A stretch of 64,000 nt of DNA. Origin: Desmodesmus armatus (lineage: Eukaryota > Chlorophyta > Chlorophyceae > Sphaeropleales > Scenedesmaceae). The notes beneath the pieces are model-generated. The model was not told the DNA's origin. It worked only from the letters and a program-made list of their open reading frames with translations, and searched no databases. Shown in pieces: positions 1 to 8,663 of the stretch. The stretch's first letter is position 1, and each line of letters opens with the position of its first letter. Where the stretch lies: the NCBI GenBank assembly GCA_007449985.2, contig VIIQ02000144.1:1-64000 (forward strand), given 5' to 3'. Made by a program: the position numbers and the translations under genes.

Positions 1-4
1 GCGT

Positions 5-682
5 ATGCAGCAGTTGGAGCTGAACATGCATCAGCAACTGCAGCAGAACAAGGACAAAGACAGGGAAATCAGGACCCTGCGTTATGCTTTAGAAAAGCAG
101 CCTCAGAGGGACACACCTCATATCAATTTCATGAGCAGCGAGAGTCTGCCAGAGGATGAGTTAGACATTGATCCTGAGTTGTTGGCTGCACTCATGGTCA
201 AGCGCTCTGCTGACGACAGCAATGCACCAGCCCTGAAGCGCATGCCAGCCAAACGTACAGCCATTGATCCCCGGGCACCCAACATGCATGGGCCATCACG
301 GCCAACTTATGCTGCAGCCCGGCCTGCCTCAAGCAGCCCAGCAGGGACAAGTAGGCCTGCAGCAGCGGCAGCTGCTGAAGCAGGCACTGATGCTTTTCCC
401 CGAATGCCAAGACAGCGACAGCCATTGCAGGCTAGGCCCTATGGGGCACCTGGTCCTGCGGTTCCCGGCCCTCGTGGCCCTGTGCCCCCTCCTGCCCCCC
501 CGGTCCTACTGATTCAACCCACAGGTCACAAGGAGCTGCTGACCTGGCCAACCAAAAAGCAAAAAAGATGGCATCAGAGATATGTCGCAGCATTAAGATG
601 GATGGGCAGACAGAAGGCACTGTGCCTCCCCAAGCAGTCCTTACCTGCCTCGCAGGGCACTTGGCTGGGCAACCCAGCCTAG
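5..682 (+). CDS. Retroelement gag-like N-terminal segment (partial)
   Basis: This is the upstream end of the element's coding region, entering from outside the window. It begins with a Gln-rich, probably coiled-coil stretch, then an acidic stretch, then a Pro/Ala/Arg-rich low-complexity region. No zinc knuckle is visible. The meaningful frame probably stops near 490-540, around runs of C, and passes into the next frame. The continuation there reads as a charged helical segment (AKKMASEICRSIKMDG) that fits better than the Trp/Arg-rich tail in this frame. Capsid or nucleocapsid function is inferred from position only. The true start is not visible. Confidence 0.5.
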   Translation: MQQLELNMHQQLQQNKDKDREIRTLRYALEKQPQRDTPHINFMSSESLPEDELDIDPELLAALMVKRSADDSNAPALKRMPAKRTAIDPRAPNMHGPSRPTYAAARPASSSPAGTSRPAAAAAAEAGTDAFPRMPRQRQPLQARPYGAPGPAVPGPRGPVPPPAPPVLLIQPTGHKELLTWPTKKQKRWHQRYVAALRWMGRQKALCLPKQSLPASQGTWLGNPA

Positions 683-1374
683 TCAGCCTTGGCCAGGAAA
701 TGGCCACCCAGGTGGAGTCGGTTATGAAGGACATCCAGCGCAAATATCAGCCCAGTCTTCGGCTTGGCAGCAACAGCCGCAATACAGTGCTGAACATGTC
801 CAGCATGCCCACCAGGGGCCTGACAACACCACCTTCTGAGAGGGTCCGCAGCCTGCTTCAAGCCAGCCGCCCACGCCCCATAGCCACGCCTCGTGTCTCG
901 ACCTGCAGAGTAGTAGCAGAATTGAATGGTAGGCCTCTGGAAGGAGTAGTGGACACTGGGGCTAGTACCACTGCTGTGACCCTTGACTGCCTGCGACGTC
1001 TGGAGCTTGACAGCCTGATAGTGCCTGCTCAGTCCAGCTACCTGAATGCGGATGGCCGCATCACTGCTGGAAAGGGCAAGGTACCCAACCTAGCTCTGGC
1101 TTTGGGGGACTTTGAGACTCTTATCAACCCCACAGTCACCTCCGCCTTGAATTATGACCTCTTGATCGGCAACGATGTGCTGACCCGTGCCCACGCGGTG
1201 ATCGACTATGGAAAGGGTAGCTTGATCCTGCGCATAGACCCCACCACCTGCCAAGAGCTACCATTAGCACTAACCACCCCTCTGAGCCTGGCAGTATCTA
1301 CTGCCAGAGCCAGCCTCACCTGCCAGAGGACCACAGCTTCGACACTGCATCCACAGACGAAGCTGAGTATGTGA
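568..1374 (+). CDS. Retroelement aspartic protease segment
   Basis: This frame carries a retropepsin-like domain. The catalytic motif VVDTGAS has its Asp codon at 952-954, and the downstream LLIGNDVL and hydrophobic strands match the flap and C-terminal part of Ty3/gypsy proteases. Its expected role is maturation of the polyprotein. The helical N-terminal part joins the gag-like segment, and the biological frame probably enters upstream of 568. The last ~30 codons are probably out of frame: the next frame already reads sensibly (LPEDHSFDTAST) from about 1320, before the annotated junction. Confidence 0.75.
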   Translation: MASEICRSIKMDGQTEGTVPPQAVLTCLAGHLAGQPSLVSLGQEMATQVESVMKDIQRKYQPSLRLGSNSRNTVLNMSSMPTRGLTTPPSERVRSLLQASRPRPIATPRVSTCRVVAELNGRPLEGVVDTGASTTAVTLDCLRRLELDSLIVPAQSSYLNADGRITAGKGKVPNLALALGDFETLINPTVTSALNYDLLIGNDVLTRAHAVIDYGKGSLILRIDPTTCQELPLALTTPLSLAVSTARASLTCQRTTASTLHPQTKLSM

Positions 1375-1943
1375 CTGAAAGCTTCTACTTGGAATTGGCT
1401 GGCACCAGCACCACAGCTGCTGACCCAACCATTGCAACCGAGTACGATGATAGTATGCGCTCCTTTACAGCTGCTAGCAATGCAGCCACCTACGGCAGCA
1501 GCAGGCAAGCAGCAGACAGCAACAACACCACACCAGCAGGAGAGGTTATCGAGAGTGGTGGCGGCTATAACAGTGATTTTGACAGCTACAGCAGCGACAG
1601 TGATGATTTCAGCGATGAGGATATGGAAACAGAAGACAGCGAGCTGGTTCACCCCAAGAACCTGAGGTATGTGCTTTCTGTCCTGCAAGATGCTTACCCG
1701 ACTGCGATGGCCCCACAGCACAGCTGCTGGCCTCCCTTGACGCAACCGCTTGGGGCTTCCCTGACTCCCTGGGGTTTGACATTGAGAGGGAGGGATACAA
1801 TGCCAGTGATGGGAAGGGAGCTACTCATGAGGAGATTTCAGGGTCAGCCGACACCGACTCAGGCACCACCATATACCCAGCCATCTGCAATATGGCACAA
1901 AAATCACCAAAAGAATGGGTACCCACCCAACTGCGCCGCCTGA
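1371..1943 (+). CDS. Retroelement spacer segment, acidic, start of helical repeats
   Basis: An unrecognised, Ser/Asp/Glu-rich linker lies between protease and RT. Near 1660-1770 it holds what looks like the first of five degenerate ~40-residue units. The first half is in this frame (LRYVLSVLQDAYPTA) and the second half in the next frame (LLASLDATAWGFPDSLG), so a single-base frame break lies near 1700-1730. The C-terminal ~60 residues of this frame are probably not biological. No function can be assigned. Confidence 0.5.
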   Translation: MTESFYLELAGTSTTAADPTIATEYDDSMRSFTAASNAATYGSSRQAADSNNTTPAGEVIESGGGYNSDFDSYSSDSDDFSDEDMETEDSELVHPKNLRYVLSVLQDAYPTAMAPQHSCWPPLTQPLGASLTPWGLTLRGRDTMPVMGRELLMRRFQGQPTPTQAPPYTQPSAIWHKNHQKNGYPPNCAA

Positions 1944-2644
1944 GGGATGGACAGCTGAGGGGTGAGCCTTCATTGTTCTCCAACCTACAGCTGCCCCCTA
2001 ATGCTCCTGGCCATGAAAATAGTAGCACCGAGGGCCTGGCTTCATGCCTAGCCCTGCAAAAGCAATTTGCCTCCCTGATGCTAGCAAACCACATGGGAAT
2101 CACCCCTGAGAAAGCTATGGAAATAGCTGGTAAAGACTTAGCGGGTCTGCCCCAAGGCTACCCTTCTGTGTTTGAGGCTTTGCATAATGACTGGCTGTAC
2201 TCCGATTCTGACGAGATAGACACAACTTTAACAGACACCACAGCCGCCAGCATGCTGTGCCTGGATCAGCAGCTACCAACTACACCCAAAACACCCCCTC
2301 ACAGCTCAGAGTGGGGTTACAAAAAGCTAGTCAGCCATCTGGCCCTTCTCTCCACCTCAGCCTTTCCAGGCCTGAGGAGTGACACAGCCCAGTTCCTAGC
2401 AGAGCTTGATGTTATCAACTTACCTGCGGGATATGATTCAGCGCTGGGATCTTGGGCTGAGGAAGAGATGGGCTTGTCTAGGGCTCCCCTACTCCTGGTG
2501 GATGACAACCACACAGCAACAGACAGCAGCGAGTCAGAACCAGAGCTTATTTACATGTATGACGAGCCAGAGGCAGGGGATAGCATTGATTCCCACAGCC
2601 TGCTGACTGATAACCCCGCATGCTCAGCTACCTGGCCGGGCTGA
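1892..2644 (+). CDS. Retroelement spacer segment with helical repeats 2 and 3
   Basis: The frame continues the same polyprotein and in fact already reads sensibly from about 1725. It contains repeat 2 (about 2050-2190; EKAMEIAGKDLAGLPQGYPS) and repeat 3 (about 2320-2460; INLPAGYDSALGSW), separated by acidic linkers. The shared pattern is an amphipathic helix, then A-x-x-D-L/V-x-x-L-P-x-G-x-x-S-x-L-x-x-W. I do not recognise the family. The ~15 residues before the stop are probably out of frame. Confidence 0.5.
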   Translation: MAQKSPKEWVPTQLRRLRDGQLRGEPSLFSNLQLPPNAPGHENSSTEGLASCLALQKQFASLMLANHMGITPEKAMEIAGKDLAGLPQGYPSVFEALHNDWLYSDSDEIDTTLTDTTAASMLCLDQQLPTTPKTPPHSSEWGYKKLVSHLALLSTSAFPGLRSDTAQFLAELDVINLPAGYDSALGSWAEEEMGLSRAPLLLVDDNHTATDSSESEPELIYMYDEPEAGDSIDSHSLLTDNPACSATWPG

Positions 2645-3879
2645 TGCTAGCAGCGTTTGGGGATGACATGGAGCCTGTCACAGCCCTGAAGCTGGCTAGC
2701 ACAGACCTAGTGGCTTTGCCTAGTGGTATGCCTTCCGCCCTTGATGCCTGGATCACCGCCTCCTTGGGAGCTACAGTCCCTTCCAGTGCCAAGAGTCTTT
2801 TCAGCCTTGACAGAGCGCTGGCTGAGCCTGAACACTATGAGATCAGCGAGCCAAACCAGCCCAACACTCGCCACAGGCTACTTCAGCGCGTGGCATGGCT
2901 GATTGAGTGTGCTTACCCACATTATGACCGTGATGAGGCCGAACGCATAGCCAGCTTGGACCTGAGTGCAGTACCTCAGGGGTGGCCCTCACTCTTGGCC
3001 CCGCCGCCAACCAAAGCTTTGACCACCCCACTGGCCACTCCAGCATCGGCACCTGCAACAACAGTAGACCCATCAGAGATGTTTGTGTTTGAAGAGCGAC
3101 AAGGAACTCCCCCGACACACCAGACCAACAGCAGCAGCGCCCCTGCAGAGCTATCCCAAGGCAATCCAGGCCCCAATCGGCGCCAGCTGCCTGCAAGAGG
3201 AGCTCTACAACGCAGCGACTCAGGCGTAACACACGTCTTCACTTCTGGCCGCCCTGGCCGCTACACAGTGGTGACTTCTGGAGACCAGCACCCCCGGCCC
3301 CCCAGGCCCCGCAACCCAGCAAACCCTTCCGGCCATCGTATTAACAACCCCCCGCAGCGGCCCCCTGTGCGCCGCCGCCAACAGGCAACCCTTCTTCAGC
3401 CCACAGAAGACACCGTCATGATTGAAGCAACACCCGCTGCACCTGAGGTCTTCTGCTCTGAGACCATTGCAGCGAGTGACCTCACCCCGCTAGAAAAGAG
3501 GGCTGAAAGCACAGCCTCCTCCTCCAATACAACCCCTACGACTCCAGCTCCAAGCCCAGCTGTGTATGAGACCACCGACATGGAAGCTTCCCCCGTGGAC
3601 ACCTTCTGCTACTTTGAAGAGCCCTTGTCTGACAGCGACATGCCCTCCCTGGCAAGCGACTCCGACAGCGATACATCCGAGCCAGACCAAGACCCCGACA
3701 CCCTGCACCCACTAGATTGGCTGGGAATGTATGAGCCCCTACCCCAAGAACACCCAGAATTCCCCGAGCCAGCCGCCCTCCCAGAGCCCTCTACAACCCA
3801 CCAGAAGCCGAACTCTGCCCATTTCCTGATGATGACCTCCTCAGTGACAACAGGCACCTCTCTCTGTCTGGTATGGTAG
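2620..3879 (+). CDS. Retroelement spacer segment with helical repeats 4 and 5, Pro-rich tail
   Basis: Repeat 4 lies at about 2620-2760 (STDLVALPSGMPSALDAW) and repeat 5 at about 2870-2995 (ASLDLSAVPQGWPSLLA). A long Pro/Ser/Thr/Asp-rich, probably disordered region then leads to the RT. The biological frame seems to leave this one near 3745-3810, because the next frame reads an acidic segment (PDDDLLSDNRHLSLSG) directly into the start of the pol frame. Together with the two preceding segments this gives ~700 residues of element-specific sequence of unknown function between protease and RT. Confidence 0.5.
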   Translation: MLSYLAGLMLAAFGDDMEPVTALKLASTDLVALPSGMPSALDAWITASLGATVPSSAKSLFSLDRALAEPEHYEISEPNQPNTRHRLLQRVAWLIECAYPHYDRDEAERIASLDLSAVPQGWPSLLAPPPTKALTTPLATPASAPATTVDPSEMFVFEERQGTPPTHQTNSSSAPAELSQGNPGPNRRQLPARGALQRSDSGVTHVFTSGRPGRYTVVTSGDQHPRPPRPRNPANPSGHRINNPPQRPPVRRRQQATLLQPTEDTVMIEATPAAPEVFCSETIAASDLTPLEKRAESTASSSNTTPTTPAPSPAVYETTDMEASPVDTFCYFEEPLSDSDMPSLASDSDSDTSEPDQDPDTLHPLDWLGMYEPLPQEHPEFPEPAALPEPSTTHQKPNSAHFLMMTSSVTTGTSLCLVW

Positions 3880-6800
3880 ACGCCGCCAACCTGGACACAG
3901 CAGAGTTTGACATGATCGTGAGTGTGTTGGAGCAGAATGCAGACGTTTTCTGCTTCCACCCAACTCAGTTGGGCACCTGCAACTATGGGAGCCTCTCCAT
4001 TGACACCGGAGATGCAAAACCCCTAAAGCAAAACTACTACAGGATGCCATATAAAAAACAAGAAGAGCTGAAGAAGCATGTAGAGCAATGGCTGGAACTG
4101 GGCATCATAGAACCCAGCAACTCCCCTTGGTCAGCCCCCTTGCACCTAGTACCCAAGAAGGGAGGTGCCACCCGTGCAGTGGTGGATTATCGAAAGCTCA
4201 ACAGCGTCACCAAGAAGGACGCCTACCCCTTACCTCTGATGAATGATATCTTGTACAACATAGGGCCTGCCAGGTATTTCAGTGTAATTGATTTACACTC
4301 GGGGTACCTGCAAGTGCCCATGGCAGGCAAGGATGGTAAGGATCCGCACAACAGCATTGAGAAGACAGCGTTTGCGTGCCCTTTCGGGCACCGCTTGTAC
4401 CAGTTCCTGAAGGCTCCCTTTGGCTTGACAGGTTGCCCATCTTTCTTCATGCGCCTGATGAATCAGGTGTTACAAGAGCATGTCGGCAACTATGCGTTTG
4501 TGTACCTAGATGATGTGGTGATCTACAGCCGCACTCTTGATGAGCATGTTGCTCACCTGACTGCTGTGTTTGAGTCGCTACGTGCTGCCAACCTGCGGCT
4601 GTCCAGCACCAAGTGCCGCTTTGCCACCAGCCACTGCACCTTCTTAGGCTTCTGCATTTCAGAGAAGGGCCTAGGCTGTGACCCCCGGCTGATAGAAGCA
4701 GTTGCACTGCGCCAAGAGCCTTACAAATCAAAAAGCAACCCCAAAAAGGCAGTAGCCAGCTTTGTTGGCCTATGTTCGTTCTATAGGCGATTCATCAGAG
4801 GCTTTGCAGAAATTGCAGAGCCCCTCACCCGTGTCATGGGCAAAACCAAGAAGTTTGAGTGGGGTCCTGAGCAACAGGATGCCTTCGACACCCTCAAGAG
4901 CAAGCTGATGGACTATCCTATCCTACGACGTCCCGACTTCACCAAGCCGTTTCACGTCCACACGGATGCCTCCCAGAAGGCAGTGGGCGCTGTGCTGACC
5001 CAGCGCGACGAGGACGGCAAGCACTACGCCGTCGCCTACCACAGCAAGAAGCTTACTCCTACACAAGCCAACTGGGCAATCACCCACCTGGAATGTTATG
5101 CCGTTGTCAGCGCCGTCACAGAGCAGTGGAGGGACTTCCTGTGGGCTGCTGAGCACCCCTTCACTGTAGTGGTTGACCACCACGCCCTCCGCTGGCTGCT
5201 GACATCACCCAACCTGCAAGGCAAGTTAGCCAGGTGGAGCCTGAGGCTACAGGAGTTTATGCCCTTTACGATCCAGTATCGTAAGGGTATCCACCACCTG
5301 GCCGCAGATGCCCTCTCCCGAGACCCGCGACATGACAGCGACGAAAGCCCTGAGACACCTACCAGCGCCACCAAGGCCCCAGCCCTTGATGACTGTCCCG
5401 ATCCTGACCCTACTGACTACAACCACTTCGACGAGGTGCTGACCCTCGACTCCATCAGCACCCCATGCCACCCCGACACAGCAACCGCTGCCTTTGAGGA
5501 CCCGGCCAACAGCCCAACCCCCTCCTTTGGTGAGTGGTTGCCCCCAGAACCCCCTGAGTTCAAGACCGACACCCACGACCGCAACCTGGAGCAGTTTCTC
5601 ACCTCTGAAGACAAGACCGACACCTACCCAGCCACGCCTGCGGGCAACAACGACCACGCCAATCCCTTGGACTCCACGGAGCAAGGGCACTCTGAGACCC
5701 CGCCACTTGACCACGAGGAAGCCCCTCCTCTGGAGCACGACTCCACCCTCCCACTGAGCCTTGATTCACCCAGCAGAATGGCAGGCCTCCCTGGCCCTGC
5801 GCGTATCGCCATTGAAGGCAACATTGGCAGCGGCAAGAGCACAGTGCTCAGAAAACTACAGGAGATACAAGCACTACCCTGGTGGAGCAACTGGCATATA
5901 CTACCAGAGCCCGTAGCCGACTGGCAACACCTTCTGGACCAGCACTACACGTCTGGCGATACAGACCCTGCCCATGCAGCAGTATTGCAGCAGGCAGTGC
6001 TCAATGCATATGCCCTACGTGTTCCACACCCCATAGCGGCTCCCTACATCATCATGGAACGGAGTCCCTGGAGCAGCTTGGCAGTGTTCCTGCCTGTGCA
6101 AGGCCTCCCTGCTAGCTATGAAAGGGTGGTTCAACAGACTGCGCATCATATGCACCCAGTCCTGGACAACGCCCTGCCAACAACCCTTATCTACCTACAA
6201 ACCGACCCAGAGACCTGTCTTACCAGAGCCCAAGCTCGCCAGCGCCCGGAGGAAGCCGCCCTAACCTTGGACTACTTGAAGAAGCTCCACCGCCAGTATG
6301 ATACAGCAGTCCACCGGTTCCCTGGAGTGACAGTAACAATCAACGCCAACCAAGACGAGGACACGGTGTTTGCAGCCGTCAAACGTGCTGTGGAACTACT
6401 ACATGAGGCCTTTGAACTACCCAACAGCCACAACAACTACTACAGCCTGTGGTCAACTACCAAGGCTCCCTACACTATTGCTGAGTTTCCCAATCTGGCG
6501 CGACTACTTGGACCTGACAAGCTACTTACTACTTGCGACCCCTACTTATTGCGACTGTGCCCCGATCAGCTACTGGTATGCACAGAAGGAGTGCCCCCAA
6601 GCCATGCAAGCGGCTCAGGCAACCGCCTGTTACTACACAATCCCCCACCCCAAGAATACCAATCCAGGGAGCCCTCACCCCCGTCCCCGCTGGACCTGAC
6701 ACCATTGGACTTCCTGAGTGGACCTTCACACCTGCTGTTCCATCAGGACAGCGAGGTTCCAATACTCTTTCAAGGAGGCCCGGGCACCTTTGCCTACTCA

Positions 6801-8663
6801 CCACTGTTCCAAGCACAATACGAGCACCGCTTTGGCTCCCCAGTGAGCACCAGTCACCGCATCAACAATCTTCACGCCTTGGACTTGTATGCAGCCTTGG
6901 GGCCATGGCTCTCCAGCGCGCCCGGTGCAAACGTTCTGCTGGCAGTGGCGCCCAAGAAAGCCCTACCAGCCCTGCAAGTACAGCAGGTGAACACAGACGG
7001 CACCGAAGTTGTGTATGTGGACACAGAGCAGTATGCTACCTTCAAGGCAGCAGAGATGGAAGCACAGGACCCGGTCAGGTTCAACCAGACCCTACTAAAA
7101 AGCGACACTACCTTTCCCTGGACCCAAGCCTTCACCAATGAGGCCTACATGTTGGACAGCTGGATTAGACTGGTCAGACTACGCCCTACCATACCCTGTG
7201 GCGTCAGCCTGCACAACCCCAACACCATGACTTTGGAGCATGGCTCAGTCCTACCAATGGGGCCTGAGCACAACACCCGACCGGAGCCAGCTCTCAGACT
7301 GGCCAGCTGCCTACCACACCAAGAGAAGAGCTCCCACCCCCGGGATTCCCCAGAGCAGATGAATATGTATGACCGGCCCCTGCGAAGAACGGCCAAGCTG
7401 GCAGTGGAAAACATGCAGAACTGGGCAACTACAGAAGCCCAAGCAGTTACCAGCGACACAAAAATACCCTCCGACCTACCCTGCAGCGTCTGTGGGTCAC
7501 CCCACGACTGGGTCAACCTGCTACTATGCCACCGATGTGATCAGGGGTGTCACACTTACTGCGTGGGCCTGGTGGGAGTACCATCGGGCAATTGGTACTG
7601 CGATGAGTGTGTGTTACAAGGAGCGCCTGATACCCTGCCCCCACCCACTGGAAGTGGCATGTCAGACCTGCAGCCCTCAAGCGCTACTGACAAACACCAG
7701 GAGTTACCAGCAGCCAGCCAGCCCCAGGGCAAGGCCCCAAGCCGCTTTCATGATTCCCCAAGCCTAACCCAGGACACCCCCGACCCACCTGAAGAAGCCG
7801 ACACTGAATCAGACCAAGACGAAGCAGCCTCTGTCACAGGCGCCATCTTGGAGGTATGGGAGGATCAAGCCACGATGCAGTACCTGCAAACAGAGCAGTA
7901 CAACGTGGATCTTCTGCCAGACGACGATGTATTACTCAGCAGGGAAATGAAGCGTATTGACAAGAGAGCCGCCAACTACCGCTGGTGCAACGACAACCAC
8001 AAGCTGTACTTCCGCCCCTCGGGCAAGTACACAACCGACCGAGAAGTACCCTCCCCTGCAGCAAGAGAGACCCTGATCGACCAAATGCATCTGGACCTGG
8101 GACACCTCGGCACCACCAAACTGTGCAGCATCCTGCTTTCCCGTTACTACTGGCGTGGCATCTACAACCAAGTCAAGCAACGCCTACGCAACTGTGTGGA
8201 CTGCCTCCGCCACAAGACCCTGTTCAAGTTCCAACCAGAGCTCAAGCCTCTGCCCCCCAGCCAGTTGTGGGAAAGGGTCAGTCTTGATTCAATGGGCCCC
8301 TACCCACCCACCCGCAACGGCTGCCGATTCCTGTGTGTTGGCATCGATGGCATGAGCAAGTATGTGGAGGCGCAAGCAGTCCCTAAGCTGGATGCCGATA
8401 CTATGTGCCGCTTTGTTATGAACCAAATCATAGCCAACCACGGCACACCAAAAACCATCATCAGTGATGGAGGCAAAGAGTTTCAATTTGGTTTCAAGAA
8501 CCTCATGAAGGAACTTGGCGTAGAGCACCTACAAACAGCCGCCTACAATCCGCAGTCCAATGGACAAGCAGAAGCAGCAGTCAAGACCATTCTCCATGGC
8601 CTGCAGAAGACAGTGGGAGACAACCCCCACGCTTGGGATGAAAAATACCTTTGGTACTGCTAG
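3873..8663 (+). CDS. Retroelement pol: RT, RNase H, dNK-like domain, PHD finger, integrase
   Basis: A 1596-residue frame. Residues ~50-290 are reverse transcriptase: VIDLHSG holds the first catalytic Asp, and YLDD is at residues 211-214. Residues ~350-485 are RNase H (HTDAS, THLECYAV, VVDHHALRW, AADALSR). A ~150-residue Pro/Asp-rich linker follows. Residues 636-847 are the deoxynucleoside-kinase-like domain and 1204-1246 the PHD finger, both listed separately. Residues ~1400-1596 are integrase, with an H-x4-H/C-x2-C zinc site and a D,D-35-E triad at residues 1472, 1532 and 1567. The frame ends prematurely at 8661-8663 inside the integrase. One added base after the A-run at 8641-8645 would restore a normal DEKLPLVLLGLRSA continuation into the following frame. 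Residues ~850-1190 match no family I know. Confidence 0.92.
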   Translation: MVDAANLDTAEFDMIVSVLEQNADVFCFHPTQLGTCNYGSLSIDTGDAKPLKQNYYRMPYKKQEELKKHVEQWLELGIIEPSNSPWSAPLHLVPKKGGATRAVVDYRKLNSVTKKDAYPLPLMNDILYNIGPARYFSVIDLHSGYLQVPMAGKDGKDPHNSIEKTAFACPFGHRLYQFLKAPFGLTGCPSFFMRLMNQVLQEHVGNYAFVYLDDVVIYSRTLDEHVAHLTAVFESLRAANLRLSSTKCRFATSHCTFLGFCISEKGLGCDPRLIEAVALRQEPYKSKSNPKKAVASFVGLCSFYRRFIRGFAEIAEPLTRVMGKTKKFEWGPEQQDAFDTLKSKLMDYPILRRPDFTKPFHVHTDASQKAVGAVLTQRDEDGKHYAVAYHSKKLTPTQANWAITHLECYAVVSAVTEQWRDFLWAAEHPFTVVVDHHALRWLLTSPNLQGKLARWSLRLQEFMPFTIQYRKGIHHLAADALSRDPRHDSDESPETPTSATKAPALDDCPDPDPTDYNHFDEVLTLDSISTPCHPDTATAAFEDPANSPTPSFGEWLPPEPPEFKTDTHDRNLEQFLTSEDKTDTYPATPAGNNDHANPLDSTEQGHSETPPLDHEEAPPLEHDSTLPLSLDSPSRMAGLPGPARIAIEGNIGSGKSTVLRKLQEIQALPWWSNWHILPEPVADWQHLLDQHYTSGDTDPAHAAVLQQAVLNAYALRVPHPIAAPYIIMERSPWSSLAVFLPVQGLPASYERVVQQTAHHMHPVLDNALPTTLIYLQTDPETCLTRAQARQRPEEAALTLDYLKKLHRQYDTAVHRFPGVTVTINANQDEDTVFAAVKRAVELLHEAFELPNSHNNYYSLWSTTKAPYTIAEFPNLARLLGPDKLLTTCDPYLLRLCPDQLLVCTEGVPPSHASGSGNRLLLHNPPPQEYQSREPSPPSPLDLTPLDFLSGPSHLLFHQDSEVPILFQGGPGTFAYSPLFQAQYEHRFGSPVSTSHRINNLHALDLYAALGPWLSSAPGANVLLAVAPKKALPALQVQQVNTDGTEVVYVDTEQYATFKAAEMEAQDPVRFNQTLLKSDTTFPWTQAFTNEAYMLDSWIRLVRLRPTIPCGVSLHNPNTMTLEHGSVLPMGPEHNTRPEPALRLASCLPHQEKSSHPRDSPEQMNMYDRPLRRTAKLAVENMQNWATTEAQAVTSDTKIPSDLPCSVCGSPHDWVNLLLCHRCDQGCHTYCVGLVGVPSGNWYCDECVLQGAPDTLPPPTGSGMSDLQPSSATDKHQELPAASQPQGKAPSRFHDSPSLTQDTPDPPEEADTESDQDEAASVTGAILEVWEDQATMQYLQTEQYNVDLLPDDDVLLSREMKRIDKRAANYRWCNDNHKLYFRPSGKYTTDREVPSPAARETLIDQMHLDLGHLGTTKLCSILLSRYYWRGIYNQVKQRLRNCVDCLRHKTLFKFQPELKPLPPSQLWERVSLDSMGPYPPTRNGCRFLCVGIDGMSKYVEAQAVPKLDADTMCRFVMNQIIANHGTPKTIISDGGKEFQFGFKNLMKELGVEHLQTAAYNPQSNGQAEAAVKTILHGLQKTVGDNPHAWDEKYLWYC
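5778..6413 (+). other. Deoxynucleoside-kinase-like domain inside pol
   Basis: About 210 residues, the size of a whole dNK/thymidine-kinase-2-type enzyme. Seen in order: a P-loop GNIGSGKST (pol residues 649-657), EPVADW, a Gln-containing helix (LQQAVLNAYALR), MERSPWSS in the place of the ERS motif, then YLQTDPETCLTRAQARQR followed by EEAALTLDYLKKLH. The last block is the hallmark of the family: PE-x-C, the Arg-rich LID and LDYL-x-x-LH. All key motifs appear intact, so I infer an enzyme that phosphorylates deoxynucleosides. It sits in frame between RNase H and the PHD/integrase module. It has an internal Met at its start and no intron or frame break. dNK as a retrotransposon domain is, as far as I know, undescribed. 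Confidence 0.88.
7482..7610 (+). other. PHD zinc finger inside pol
   Basis: A Cys4-His-Cys3 PHD finger at pol residues 1204-1246: CSVCG, LLLCHRCD, CHTYC and GNWYCDEC supply all eight zinc ligands with normal spacing. PHD fingers commonly bind histone H3 tails, reading K4 methylation state. Its position just before the integrase suggests a chromatin-targeting role like that of the C-terminal chromodomain of chromoviruses. That role is inference. Confidence 0.9.

Noticed and set aside
8641..8663. Programmed -1 frameshift site in the integrase
   Set aside because: No X-XXY-YYZ heptamer in the correct phase and no stem-loop seen. One missing base explains the break better and restores a conserved block.
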